Source: Salinimicrobium profundisediminis
GTDB taxonomy: Bacteria; Bacteroidota; Bacteroidia; Flavobacteriales; Flavobacteriaceae
Assembly (NCBI RefSeq): GCF_026241755.1
Contig: NZ_JAPJDA010000010.1
Location: 82,706 to 146,705 of the forward strand
Length of the DNA: 64,000 bases
Direction: 5' to 3'
Positions 53,113-61,844 of the stretch are shown here, piece after piece. Numbering within the stretch: the first letter of the stretch is position 1; every line of letters starts with the position of its first letter. The position numbers were made by a program, and so were the translations under genes. The notes beneath the pieces are model-generated. The model searched no databases and was not told the DNA's origin. It saw nothing but the letters and a program-made list of their open reading frames with translations.

Positions 53113-55198
53113 TTTGCACCTCCTTTGTTCTATAAGCATCTACCCGCTTAAGGAATAGCTGCGCATCTTCTAAATATTTTTTGGCGAATTCTTCTGTAGG
53201 TTCGTGCTCATTCATTTGATACACAAATTCCCTGAAAGAAGTTGAAAGTTCAATTTTCCCGGTTTCCACAAAAAACTCATCAAATTGTGCTATAATTCCC
53301 GCCTGGGTGTTAGCTGCAAGGTTCTCTGACAACAACAAAGCTTTCGCTGAATTGACCAAAGAAGAATAGGAATGGTAAATACTGTCTGCCCAGTTTTTTC
53401 TTTCAAAAGCACTCCTGGCATTGTCAATTTTTTCCTCACTTTCAAAAAGCAGGGTGGCAATTAGATCGATGACCACTCCCGCGCATTCCCCTACGCCAAC
53501 TGCCTGAATGTATGGCTGCGTATGCCCCCAGTCCACAAAATCTTCCTCACTTATGGTACTGGTATCAGAAAGGTCTTTGAGCAGGTCATAGAAATAGGTC
53601 TTACCCTGCCTGTCATAATAATTCACAAACTTCTCATCGGCAGTTGCATTTGTTTCAAAATCATTCAGCAGCAATCTCAGAGCCTGTGGCCCACGTTTAC
53701 TGGGCACCTTAATTACTTTATCTGCAAACCTGCCTTCCCCGTTACCAAGCGTGCCGCCTCCGAGCAACACCTGCAAGGCCGGGGCCACTGCTTTCCCCAC
53801 TTTAATAGACATTCCCTGGAAACCTATCTCGGCCATATTGTGCTGCCCGCAGGCATTCATACATCCGCTTATCTTGATGGTGATATCGCGGCCATTCACG
53901 AACTGCGGATATTCTTCTTTCAAAACATCTTCCAATACATCTGCAATGCCTGTGCTGCTGGCAATTCCCAAATTACAAGTATCTGTTCCGGGGCAGGCGG
54001 TGATATCAACGGTTTTATTATATCCTGCTTCAGCGAGACCCAATTCTTTTAGAGCAGTGTAAAAGAAAGGCAGCAGTTCCTCCCTTACATGACGAATTAA
54101 AATATCCTGTCTTAGCGTGAACCTCAATTCATTACCTGCGTAATCTCTAATAAGATCGGCCAGCTTTCTTGCAGCACCAGTGTAAAAATCTCCGAGCGGC
54201 ACTCTCACTCCAACAGCATATAATCCCTGCTGTTTTTGAGCGGACACGTTAGTATTCTTCCACTCTTCGTATGCTTTTCGATCCTGAATATTTACTTCAG
54301 GGATTTCAACTTTTGGAAGGCCCGGTTCAGTTTTAAAAGCTTCGAGATCAAAGCTCACAGCTTCTTTGGAAAGAGCCGTCTGCTGTTCTTCCACAAGTTC
54401 CATAAAGGCTTCTTTTCCTATATCTTTTATAAGATATTTCATTCTGGCTTTCATCCTTTTCGCTCGCTCGCCGTGACGATCAAACACTCTCAATACTCCT
54501 TCAATAAGCGGAATGATCTTTTCTGCTTCCAGAAAGTCGAAAAGTTCATCGGCATGTCGCGGCTGCGAACCGAGTCCGCCGCCGAGCATCACCTTGAATC
54601 CGCGTTGTCCATCTTTGATTTTAGCTATAAATCCAAGGTCGTGGATATAGCTCAGGGCTGTATCTTCTTCTGAAGCCGAAAAAGAGATCTTGAACTTTCT
54701 TCCCATTTCCTGGCAGATGGGATTCCGTAGAAAAAACTGAAATGCAGCATGTGCATAGGGAGAAACATCAAATGGTTCCTTTACATCAATTCCTGCGGTG
54801 GGAGAGGCCGTGATGTTACGCACCGTATTCCCACAGGCTTCGCGAAGGGTAATGTCATCTTTTTCCAGCTGCGCCCATAACTCGGGAGTGCGGTCAAGAC
54901 TTACATGATGTATCTGGATATCCTGCCGGGTGGTAATATGCAATCTTCCGGTTGAATATTCATCAGAAACATCGGCGATACGGTGCAACTGCTGAGAAGT
55001 CACCTTCCCAAAAGGCAATTTTATACGCACCATTTGCACCCCTGCCTGGCGTTGCCCGTAAACCCCACGCGCTAACCTGAGACTCCTGAACTTCTCTTCA
55101 TCTGCCTTTCCTTCCCTGAACAACCTGATCTTTTTTTCAAGATCAATAATGTCCTGTTGTACAATGGGATTTTCTATTTCGGTTCTAAAACTTTGCAT
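53105..55198 (-). CDS. Siroheme-dependent sulfite (or nitrite) reductase with C-terminal HEPN-like domain
   Basis: A 697-residue reductase. The two ferrite reductase halves (~residues 1-280 and ~315-550) are present. The cysteines that bind the [4Fe-4S]-siroheme centre are in ACPGTDTCNLG and SGCMNACGQHN (CxxxxxC and CxxxC). In its cysH/siroheme context it should be an assimilatory sulfite reductase using ferredoxin. The protein is ~130 residues longer than usual: after ~residue 560 it has a helical extension (FESEEKIDNARSAFERKNW, YHSYSSLVNSAKALLL) resembling HEPN domains. The extension's role is unknown. Confidence 0.9.
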   Translation of the reverse strand: MQSFRTEIENPIVQQDIIDLEKKIRLFREGKADEEKFRSLRLARGVYGQRQAGVQMVRIKLPFGKVTSQQLHRIADVSDEYSTGRLHITTRQDIQIHHVSLDRTPELWAQLEKDDITLREACGNTVRNITASPTAGIDVKEPFDVSPYAHAAFQFFLRNPICQEMGRKFKISFSASEEDTALSYIHDLGFIAKIKDGQRGFKVMLGGGLGSQPRHADELFDFLEAEKIIPLIEGVLRVFDRHGERAKRMKARMKYLIKDIGKEAFMELVEEQQTALSKEAVSFDLEAFKTEPGLPKVEIPEVNIQDRKAYEEWKNTNVSAQKQQGLYAVGVRVPLGDFYTGAARKLADLIRDYAGNELRFTLRQDILIRHVREELLPFFYTALKELGLAEAGYNKTVDITACPGTDTCNLGIASSTGIADVLEDVLKEEYPQFVNGRDITIKISGCMNACGQHNMAEIGFQGMSIKVGKAVAPALQVLLGGGTLGNGEGRFADKVIKVPSKRGPQALRLLLNDFETNATADEKFVNYYDRQGKTYFYDLLKDLSDTSTISEEDFVDWGHTQPYIQAVGVGECAGVVIDLIATLLFESEEKIDNARSAFERKNWADSIYHSYSSLVNSAKALLLSENLAANTQAGIIAQFDEFFVETGKIELSTSFREFVYQMNEHEPTEEFAKKYLEDAQLFLKRVDAYRTKEVQNV

Positions 55199-55228
55199 CT
55201 TCTGTTTTTTAAAAATTATATCAGGCGG

Positions 55229-55858
55229 TTAAGCGTGAAGTCCACATTCCCTGTTGGTTAGCACTTTGGTAGGATCAAAATACCTGAATTCGTTGGGCAG
55301 GTTATTTTCAACAAGATATTTGTCCAGCTTTTCATCACTCCAGTGGTAAAACGGACTCACTTTTAAGATTCCATCTTTGCTGTAACTCAAAATGCCAATG
55401 CTGTCACGAAAAGCAGTCTGGCCTTTCCGTAGGTTTGTAAACCAAACATCTGGCTCATGCTCCTGCATGGCACGTTGGAAAGGCTCAAGTTTTACCTGCC
55501 GGGTAAACTCGGCATGATTGGGATCGTCTACCTGGGGTATCCCTTCAAAAATGGCATCCCGGTAGGCTGCTGTTTGCAAAGGCATATACAGCTTCACATT
55601 AAGATCTAACTTATCAATCACTTCTTTGGCATGCCTGTAGGTTTGGGGGGTGTTATATCCTGTATCACACCAAATCACTTTTATGGTAGGCAGAATATTT
55701 GTACAGGCGTGCAGGATCGCAGCTTCATATGGTCTGAAATTAGTGGTGACCACGGGCCGGTGACAATTATCAATTACCCATTGTATGACCTCTGCGGGAG
55801 GAATTCCCTGCAGGTGCCTGTTAAAAGTATCAAGCTCGTCTTGTGTAAATTTTTTCAT
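55229..55858 (-). CDS. cysH: Phosphoadenylyl-sulfate reductase CysH
   Basis: A ~209-residue PAPS/APS reductase. Start at 55858 (MKKFTQDEL) leaves 2 bp after DUF2061; the longer ATG would overlap it. Landmarks are the PP-loop region (VTTNFRPYEAAIL), WCDTGYNTPQTYRHA and the C-terminal catalytic Cys in RECGLHA. It lacks the extra CC...CxxC of iron-sulfur APS reductases, so it is of the thioredoxin-dependent PAPS type by residue pattern. No cysD, cysN or cysC gene is in the window. Confidence 0.93.
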   Translation of the reverse strand: MKKFTQDELDTFNRHLQGIPPAEVIQWVIDNCHRPVVTTNFRPYEAAILHACTNILPTIKVIWCDTGYNTPQTYRHAKEVIDKLDLNVKLYMPLQTAAYRDAIFEGIPQVDDPNHAEFTRQVKLEPFQRAMQEHEPDVWFTNLRKGQTAFRDSIGILSYSKDGILKVSPFYHWSDEKLDKYLVENNLPNEFRYFDPTKVLTNRECGLHA

Positions 55859-55860
55859 AT

Positions 55861-56118
55861 CTATTCCTTTCCAAAGTTGATCTTGTTCCATATTCTTTCA
55901 TGTCCAAAGTAGAGCAGCATCTTAGTGATCACTTCTACTGTTCCTATTGCCAGTGCAGTCTTAATCTCCCCGGTTAATAACCAGGATACAAGTATGGTAT
56001 CAAGGGTTCCTATTATTCTCCAGCTTATTGCTTTAGCTATGCTCCGTACCGGCTTTTCTGAAGTCTTGGCTTTCTTTTCACTTCTCCTGGAGAATACCTG
56101 ATCTAATATCATAATCAT
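55861..56118 (-). CDS. DUF2061 membrane protein
   Basis: An 85-residue protein with the DUF2061 pattern (RSIAKAISWRIIGTLDTILVS, then EVITKMLLYFGHERIW) and two hydrophobic segments. Such genes commonly travel with cysH/cysD in Bacteroidota sulfate assimilation clusters. The function is unknown. Confidence 0.85.
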   Translation of the reverse strand: MIMILDQVFSRRSEKKAKTSEKPVRSIAKAISWRIIGTLDTILVSWLLTGEIKTALAIGTVEVITKMLLYFGHERIWNKINFGKE

Positions 56119-56233
56119 TATTTTTAATCCTATTACCCTATCGGAATAGTAGGTTAATAGACAAAGAAAATAAAATATTTTTCTAATTCGGCTGTTGCTG
56201 CCAATTATTTACATTTTAATTAACCCGTACCTG

Positions 56234-56647
56234 TTATTGTTTTGTAATATCTGCAAGGGTATTATTGCCCAGCACCTTCAAGGTACTGTCCCGCACCTGT
56301 ATCATAAGCTGGTGCACAGAGCAGGTCACCTCGTCTTTGCAATCATCGCATTTCTCATAGTAGTTGAGACTCACGCAGGGCACCATTGCAATAGGTCCTT
56401 CAAGGATTCTTATTATCGTGGTCATGGGGATTTCAGCAGGATCCTTAATGAGGTAATATCCTCCTCCCTTCCCTTTTTTAGCCCCCAAAAATCCAGCTTT
56501 GCGCAGTTGCACTAAAATACTTTCCAAAAATTTATGGGAAATATTCTCACTTTCGGCAATCTCTGCAGTTTGTACAGGCTTTTTCGAGGGCTGCCTTGCA
56601 ATGTAAGTCAGCGCCTTTATCCCGTATTTCGTCTTTTTTGAAAGCAT
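56234..56647 (-). CDS. Rrf2-family transcriptional regulator
   Basis: A 137-residue Rrf2 protein when started at 56647 (MLSKKTKYGIKAL), the usual N-terminus of the family; the longer frame adds 25 unsupported residues. The winged helix is at residues ~5-70 (AEIAESENISHKFLESILVQLRKAGF). Four cysteines, in PCVSLNYYEKCDDCKDEVTC, could bind an iron-sulfur cluster, as in IscR. Its position in the middle of the Met/Cys cluster suggests that it controls sulfur genes like CymR, but the target is not shown. Confidence 0.85.
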   Translation of the reverse strand: MLSKKTKYGIKALTYIARQPSKKPVQTAEIAESENISHKFLESILVQLRKAGFLGAKKGKGGGYYLIKDPAEIPMTTIIRILEGPIAMVPCVSLNYYEKCDDCKDEVTCSVHQLMIQVRDSTLKVLGNNTLADITKQ

Positions 56648-56727
56648 AGGGCGAAGATAATTATTTATCTTCTTTCTATGCTGCCAAATCGCGATTTCCG
56701 GTTGATGCTGAATTACATTCATTATCT

Positions 56728-57897
56728 CTATGCTTCAAAATTTAATGCTCTTTGGATATCCTCAAAAATATCCTCTACATGCTCCAGCCCTACCGATATC
56801 CTTACCAGCCCCGGAGTAATTCCCGCTTCCAGTCTTTCTTCTTCTGTGAGTCTTCCGTGCGTTGTTGATGCAGGATGGGTGACAATGGTCCGGGTGTCTC
56901 CCAGATTGGCCGACCTGGAGCAGAGTTGTAAGTTATCAATGAACTTCCTCCCTGCTTCAAGTCCGCCCTTTATTTCAAAAGAAATGATATTTCCCCCTTG
57001 CTTCATTTGCCTCTTCGCCACCTCATGTTTAGGATGAGATCTCAAAAATGGATATTTCACATTTTCTGCATTGGCCTCTTTTTCTAAAAGTTCAGCTATT
57101 TTGAGGGCATTATCACAATGCCTGTCCAGTCTTACCGGCAGGGTCTCCAGACTTTTAGACAAAATCCACGCATTGAACGGGGACAAAGCCGGACCTGTAT
57201 TGCGGGAGAACAGGTAGATTTCCCGAATCAAATCTTCCCGCCCAACAGTCACACCGCCAAGTACCCTGCCCTGCCCGTCGATTAATTTGGTGGCCGAATG
57301 TATCACCAAATCAGCTCCAAACTTGATCGGGTTTTGAAGGTAAGGCGTGGCAAAACAGTTGTCTATAATGAGCAGTAAGTTGTGCTTTTTGGCTATTCTT
57401 CCCAGGTTTTCCAGGTCCAGAATGTCAACTCCGGGGTTAGTAGGCGATTCGGCAAACAGGATCTTCGTTTCTGGTTTTATAAGACTTTCAATCTTATCTT
57501 CTTCATTGACATTAAAATAGCTGTGCGAAATGTTCCACTTCGGAAAGTATTTCGTGAACAGGCTGTGAGTAGACCCGAAGATAGACCTTGCCGAAACTAT
57601 ATGGTCGCCACTGTTTAATAGCGTTGCAAGTGTCGAATATACAGCCGACATGCCCGTGGCAAAAGCAAAACCTGCCTCTGCACCTTCCAAAAGTGCCACT
57701 TTTTCAGCAAATTCTGAAGTATTAGGGTTGCTAAACCTGCTGTAAATATTGCGTTCTTTTTCTTCAGCAAAAGCAGCCCTCATTTCTTCGGCATCTTCAA
57801 AAATATAACTCGAAGTGAGAAAAAGTGGCGAAGAATGCTCCTGATACGGAGTCCGGTCCAGTTGAGTTCGTATTGCTGTTGTTTCAAAATGTGACAT
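56728..57897 (-). CDS. O-succinylhomoserine sulfhydrylase / cystathionine gamma-synthase-like (MetZ-like)
   Basis: A 389-residue fold-type I PLP enzyme. The PLP lysine is in HSATKLIDGQGRVLGG (~residue 205), a version close to that of MetZ. It probably makes homocysteine (or cystathionine) from activated homoserine. It is the second such enzyme in the operon, beside metY. It lies 8 bp after the homoserine dehydrogenase gene. Confidence 0.85.
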   Translation of the reverse strand: MSHFETTAIRTQLDRTPYQEHSSPLFLTSSYIFEDAEEMRAAFAEEKERNIYSRFSNPNTSEFAEKVALLEGAEAGFAFATGMSAVYSTLATLLNSGDHIVSARSIFGSTHSLFTKYFPKWNISHSYFNVNEEDKIESLIKPETKILFAESPTNPGVDILDLENLGRIAKKHNLLLIIDNCFATPYLQNPIKFGADLVIHSATKLIDGQGRVLGGVTVGREDLIREIYLFSRNTGPALSPFNAWILSKSLETLPVRLDRHCDNALKIAELLEKEANAENVKYPFLRSHPKHEVAKRQMKQGGNIISFEIKGGLEAGRKFIDNLQLCSRSANLGDTRTIVTHPASTTHGRLTEEERLEAGITPGLVRISVGLEHVEDIFEDIQRALNFEA

Positions 57898-57905
57898 AGC
57901 CTGTT

Positions 57906-58976
57906 CTACAATTTTTCTGCTAATTGAAGAATATCCGAAACCACTCCGCGTGCCGTTACTGCTGCCCCGGCACCGGCTCCCTGTATTACCAGTGGCCGTT
58001 CCCCGTAAGATTCGGCGTAGATCTCAAAAGAAGAATCGGCGTGTTTAAGCGCCCCAAAGGCAGAAGCTTTCTTCTCTTTTACCAGCTTCACCTCAAGGGT
58101 GCCCCGGGTGACATCCAGCTCTCCTACATGCCTTATCACCTCATCCTGTTCGAGGTTCTGCTTCAGGTTGAGAAAAAACGGATTCAACTCTTCCTTCTTT
58201 TCCTGAAAATTCTTCAAGCTGGATTCCCCATTGAGATGTGCCGGCACCAGATCCTGAATGGTTATTTCTTCAAACTCCTTTTCCAGCCCCAGCTCTCTTC
58301 CAAGGATGAGTAACTTTCTGGCCACATCTTTACCCGAAAGGTCTACCCGCGGATCGGGCTCTGTGAATCCTTTTTCGCCGGCTTCAGCAAGAATTTCAGA
58401 AAAAGCTTTGTCTTCCTCACAATAGGTGTTGAAAATGTAACTAAGAGAACCCGAAAATACACCTCTCACCCTTGTCACCCGCTCGTTAGACCTGTGAAAG
58501 TTGCGAAGCGTTTCCACAATTGGCAAACCGGCGCCCACATTGGTCTCATAAAAGAAAAACCTGTTGTGCTCCTGCAACTTTTGCCTTAAGCTTCCGTAGA
58601 ATTTAGACGAGCGGGTATTCGCTACTTTATTGGCTGCCACTATATGAAAACCGGCCTCAATAAGATGAAAATACTTATCTACAAACTCCTCACTCGCCGT
58701 TGCATCTACAGCAATAAGGTTTTCATAACCCTGCTTTTTTACATATTCAAGAATGTCCTCAAGTTTGTACGAAACACCTAATGTATTAAGATCGGCTTCC
58801 CAGGAGGGCTGCTGGTTCTCCTTTTGAAAATATGCCCTGGTAGAGTTTGCTATAACCGGCAGGTTGAGCTCCACCCCCTCTTTTTGGCGCAGTGATTCGC
58901 GGGCTTCAAGCAATTGATCTACCAGTTTACTCCCTACGTTACCGGTTCCAAACAGGACTATATTTATTTTCTTCAT
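57906..58976 (-). CDS. Homoserine dehydrogenase (stand-alone)
   Basis: A ~356-residue homoserine dehydrogenase similar to the C-terminal half of ThrA/MetL. NAD motif NIVLFGTGNVGSKL, VAANKVANT and the VGAGLPIVETLRN...GSLSYIFN and TEPDPRVDLSGKDVARKL segments are clear. It has no aspartokinase or ACT domain. It makes homoserine, the substrate of MetX. Two possible ATGs (58988 and 58976) lie within the end of metX (overlap 38-50 bp). Confidence 0.92.
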   Translation of the reverse strand: MKKINIVLFGTGNVGSKLVDQLLEARESLRQKEGVELNLPVIANSTRAYFQKENQQPSWEADLNTLGVSYKLEDILEYVKKQGYENLIAVDATASEEFVDKYFHLIEAGFHIVAANKVANTRSSKFYGSLRQKLQEHNRFFFYETNVGAGLPIVETLRNFHRSNERVTRVRGVFSGSLSYIFNTYCEEDKAFSEILAEAGEKGFTEPDPRVDLSGKDVARKLLILGRELGLEKEFEEITIQDLVPAHLNGESSLKNFQEKKEELNPFFLNLKQNLEQDEVIRHVGELDVTRGTLEVKLVKEKKASAFGALKHADSSFEIYAESYGERPLVIQGAGAGAAVTARGVVSDILQLAEKL

Positions 58977-59952
58977 TATGAGTGACATTTTGTTTAAAAA
59001 TAGGTTTTAGAATTTGTGACAGCTGCTCGTATTCAATAAGAAACGCATCGTGCCCGTGAATTGATTTAATCTCGCTATAGTGTACATTCTTTTTCTCTTC
59101 GGAAAGCTCCTCGTATGTTTCCCTTATTTCCTCCGGAAGAAAAAACAAGTCGGAATCAATTCCTATCAGGTAAATATTCCCACTGATGTTTTTTGCTGCC
59201 GCTGAAGGTTTATCGTTCCCTCCCGAAATATCGATAGTGGTAAGCAGGTGATTCATGAGCTTGTACGCTGCCAGCTCATATCTTTGTTCCAGCTTCCTGC
59301 CGTGATGGCTCAGCCAGTTAGCGACTTCAAACTGCGCATTAAGCTCATTCCTTTTTCTTCGGAATTTTGCCGAAAAAGATGCCGGCGTTCTATAAAAAGT
59401 CATGGCATGCATCCGGGCATCGTGAATGGGATCTGCCGAATTGTTGAGAATCTGGTCCTGCACCTTGCACTGCCCCAGCACCCAGTCTGTAGCCTTAAGA
59501 TCGGTAGCGATAGGAATTAGGTTCTTTATAAGATTTGGCCTTAACACCGCCAGGTGCCAGGCCAAAGCCCCACCTATAGAGCCGCCAATGGCCGCAAACA
59601 GCTCGTTGATGTTTAGTTTATCCAGAACCTCAGCAAATATGCGTGCAACATCATCCAAAGTAAATTCGGTGTAATTGTGCAGCAAATGCTCCCTGTTTTC
59701 GCTGGCTCCATTGCCGGGAACATTGATGGAGAGGATGGTGAATTTTTGGGTGTCAATGCACTTGCCCGGCCCTATAAGCTCATTCCACCAGCCATTCTCT
59801 CCCGTCACATTTACGTTACCGGTTAGCGCATGATTCACCAGCACCACGGGGGCTGTTCCCGGTTCCCTTCCAAAAAAGCGATAAAACACATGGATCTCCT
59901 GAAAGCTTCCTGCGGAATTTTTAAAATGGGGAAATGTTATTTCCTGTAACAT
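58939..59952 (-). CDS. metX: Homoserine O-acetyltransferase
   Basis: A 337-residue alpha/beta-hydrolase-type transferase. NHALTGNVNV forms the oxyanion region, nucleophile Ser is in GGSIGGALAW (~residue 128), Asp in IGIDSDLFF (~residue 275) and His in IHGHDAFLIEY (~residue 310). It activates homoserine for sulfhydrylation by MetY. It overlaps the homoserine dehydrogenase gene. Confidence 0.93.
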   Translation of the reverse strand: MLQEITFPHFKNSAGSFQEIHVFYRFFGREPGTAPVVLVNHALTGNVNVTGENGWWNELIGPGKCIDTQKFTILSINVPGNGASENREHLLHNYTEFTLDDVARIFAEVLDKLNINELFAAIGGSIGGALAWHLAVLRPNLIKNLIPIATDLKATDWVLGQCKVQDQILNNSADPIHDARMHAMTFYRTPASFSAKFRRKRNELNAQFEVANWLSHHGRKLEQRYELAAYKLMNHLLTTIDISGGNDKPSAAAKNISGNIYLIGIDSDLFFLPEEIRETYEELSEEKKNVHYSEIKSIHGHDAFLIEYEQLSQILKPIFKQNVTHNEENKYSPVWNR

Positions 59953-60006
59953 AGATTCTCGTTTATCTGGAACAGAGGAAAGATTTCCCGGCTGCCCACA
60001 GAGTGT

Positions 60007-61311
60007 TTATGCCGTTTTAGTTTCCTTCTTTTTAGATATTTGTGCCAGCGCCTGTTCTAGATCAGCTTTAAGATCTTCGAGATCTTCAAGCCCTACAGAA
60101 AGCCTTACCAGGTCCTTTGTTACCCCTGTAGATTCCTGCTGTTCATCGTTGAGCTGTTGGTGGGTGGTGCTTGAAGGGTGAATAATTAATGATTTTGTAT
60201 CGCCAATATTAGCCAGCAGGGAGAAAAGCTTTGTTTCATCAACCAGTACCTTCGCAGCTTCATAGCCACCTTTCACCCCAAAAGTAATGAGGCCACTTTG
60301 CCCTTTTGGAAGGTATTTTTGCGCCAGTTCATAATATTCGCTGCTCTCCAGCCCCGGGTAATTCACCCAACTAACCTCTTCTTTTTGCTGAAGCCATTTT
60401 GCCAGAGCCAAAGCGTTTTCGCTGTGCTTTTTGATCCTGATCTCCAGCGTCTCCAGCCCCTGAATAATTTGAAAAGCATTAAATGGACTCAGTGCAGCAC
60501 CAAGATCCCGTAAACCTTCAATTCTCACTTTTGCAATAAAGGCCGCTTCTTTTAGAGCCTCGTGATAAACCAGTCCGTGATAACCCGGGGAAGGTTCAGT
60601 GAATTCAGGGAATTTTCCGTTGGCCCAGTCGAACTTTCCTGCGTCAATAATTACTCCGCCAAGAGAAGTCCCGTTGCCGCCAATGTATTTTGTAAGGGAA
60701 TGGATCACCAGGTCGGCTCCGTGTTCAATTGGCTTTACGAGTGCAGAAGTCGCTACCGTATTATCAACAATAAAAGGCACTTTATGCTCTTTTGCTACTT
60801 TAGAAATCGCCTCAAGATCAAGCACATCCAGTTTCGGGTTCCCCAGAGATTCCACGAAAACTGCACGGGTATTCTCTTTTACAGCTTTTTGAAAATTATT
60901 TGCATCCTGTGGATCTACAAAAGTGGTGGTGATCCCTAATCTTGGCAGGGTTACACTTAACAGGTTGTAAGTTCCGCCGTAGAGACTGCTTGAAGCAACA
61001 ATATGATCTCCGGCTTTGAGCAGGGTAAGCAGGGTGGTACTAATGGCTGCAGTTCCCGAAGCTGTCACTACTGCAGCAATCCCGCCTTCAAGGGCTGCCA
61101 GTCTTTGCTCCAAAACATCATTGGTCGGGTTGTTTAACCGGGTGTAGATAAAACCCGGTTCTGCCAAAGAGAAAAGGTTGGCGGCGTGGTCTGAATCTTT
61201 AAAAACATAAGAAGTGGTTTGATAAATAGGCACTGCCCTGGTTCCTCCGTTGGCTGTTACGTCATGTCCTGCATGCAGGGCGTTGGTCGAAAATTTTTGT
61301 GGTGTACTCAT
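60007..61311 (-). CDS. metY: O-acetylhomoserine sulfhydrylase
   Basis: A 434-residue fold-type I PLP enzyme. PLP-binding Lys is in IHSLTKYIGGNGTSLGG (~residue 210), the variant typical of MetY. N-terminal TNALHAGHD and YTRLNNPTND are also usual. It combines sulfide from the sulfite reductase with O-acetylhomoserine to homocysteine. It is the first structural gene of a long minus-strand set, metY-metX-hom-metZ-like, then rrf2, DUF2061, cysH, sulfite reductase, cobA, met8-like and ferredoxin reductase. Two attenuators lie upstream. Confidence 0.94.
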   Translation of the reverse strand: MSTPQKFSTNALHAGHDVTANGGTRAVPIYQTTSYVFKDSDHAANLFSLAEPGFIYTRLNNPTNDVLEQRLAALEGGIAAVVTASGTAAISTTLLTLLKAGDHIVASSSLYGGTYNLLSVTLPRLGITTTFVDPQDANNFQKAVKENTRAVFVESLGNPKLDVLDLEAISKVAKEHKVPFIVDNTVATSALVKPIEHGADLVIHSLTKYIGGNGTSLGGVIIDAGKFDWANGKFPEFTEPSPGYHGLVYHEALKEAAFIAKVRIEGLRDLGAALSPFNAFQIIQGLETLEIRIKKHSENALALAKWLQQKEEVSWVNYPGLESSEYYELAQKYLPKGQSGLITFGVKGGYEAAKVLVDETKLFSLLANIGDTKSLIIHPSSTTHQQLNDEQQESTGVTKDLVRLSVGLEDLEDLKADLEQALAQISKKKETKTA

Positions 61312-61548
61312 TTTTTAAATGTTTAAGGTTTAAGGAATAGTGGTAATTGGTTATTTGTTAATCGGTTTGTTGTTTGTTGTCGGTTCTCGGTTCTCTGTTG
61401 GTGCTTAAAAAAGCCACGAATTCACGAATGTTTCTAGATCTTTTCACTTTTCCCAAGTTAGAATTTGGTACTTGATACTTGTGGTACTTGGTGCTTGGTG
61501 CTTCTTTACTGATCATTGCTAATTGTTAATTGCTAATTGTTTAAAAAG
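61312..61548. other. 237-bp non-coding stretch between attenuator 1 and metY
   Basis: This stretch is low in complexity (TTGGTACTTGATACTTGTGG-type runs and GTTAATTGCTAATTG). It carries GCCACGAATTCACGAATG, a relative of the tandem-array unit at 1045-2670. I see no ORF or clear structure. It would be untranslated leader in the metY transcript and appears to be later-inserted repeat sequence. Confidence 0.5.
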
Positions 61549-61588
61549 AAAAAATCCCTTTGGCTGGCTTGCCAAAGGGATTTTTAGT
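61549..61588 (-). terminator. Attenuator terminator 1, before metY
   Basis: On the minus strand AAAATCCCTTTGGC and GCCAAAGGGATTTT form a 14-bp stem with a 6-base loop and a U-run. The 5' arm segment TTTGGCAA (61569-61576) is exactly complementary to TTGCCAAA in the leader ORF (61620-61627). Confidence 0.88.
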
Positions 61589-61613
61589 ACTCATATATAA
61601 CTAACTTAGATCC

Positions 61614-61700
61614 TCATTTTTTGGCAATAGCTGGTGGTGCGCACATCATGCACATCATCATACAACACATCATTTTTGCTATTGCCGGGTAAATTTTCAT
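61614..61700 (-). CDS. Met/Cys-rich leader peptide 1 of the metY operon
   Basis: A 28-codon ORF (ATG 61698-61700, TGA 61614-61616). Residues 10-20 are MMCCMMMCMMC, seven Met and four Cys in a row. Codons 25-27 contain TTGCCAAA, which can pair over 8 bp with TTTGGCAA in the terminator arm. A ribosome waiting on Met or Cys codons would leave this segment free and break the terminator; one that reaches the stop would cover it. This is inference from sequence, by analogy to known amino-acid leaders. The core ATGATGTGCATGATGTG is shared exactly with leader 2. Confidence 0.88.
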   Translation of the reverse strand: MKIYPAIAKMMCCMMMCMMCAPPAIAKK

Positions 61701-61743
61701 TTTTTCTGTTTTAGCTTTTCCAGCTTGTTTTTTAATGGGGTTC

Positions 61744-61760
61744 CAAAAATGCCATTTTTG
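61744..61760. repeat. Dispersed palindrome, perfect copy between the two met attenuators
   Basis: CAAAAATGCCATTTTTG, downstream of terminator 2 and upstream of leader 1. The flanks GGTTCC/GAGACC are partly complementary. Confidence 0.85.
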
Positions 61761-61792
61761 AGACCTCTTATTTTTTTAATGTCGACTAAAAT

Positions 61793-61823
61793 AAAAAAGC
61801 CGCTGCGGTGGCAGCGGCTTTTT
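61793..61823 (-). terminator. Attenuator terminator 2, before leader 1
   Basis: On the minus strand GCCGCTGC and GCAGCGGC form a GC-rich 8-bp stem with a 4-base loop, extended by A/U pairs and followed by six U. Arm segment CGCTGC (61811-61816) can pair with GCAGCG in leader 2 (61860-61865). Confidence 0.88.
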
Positions 61824-61844
61824 GCAATTTTTATCTTTTCAGGA

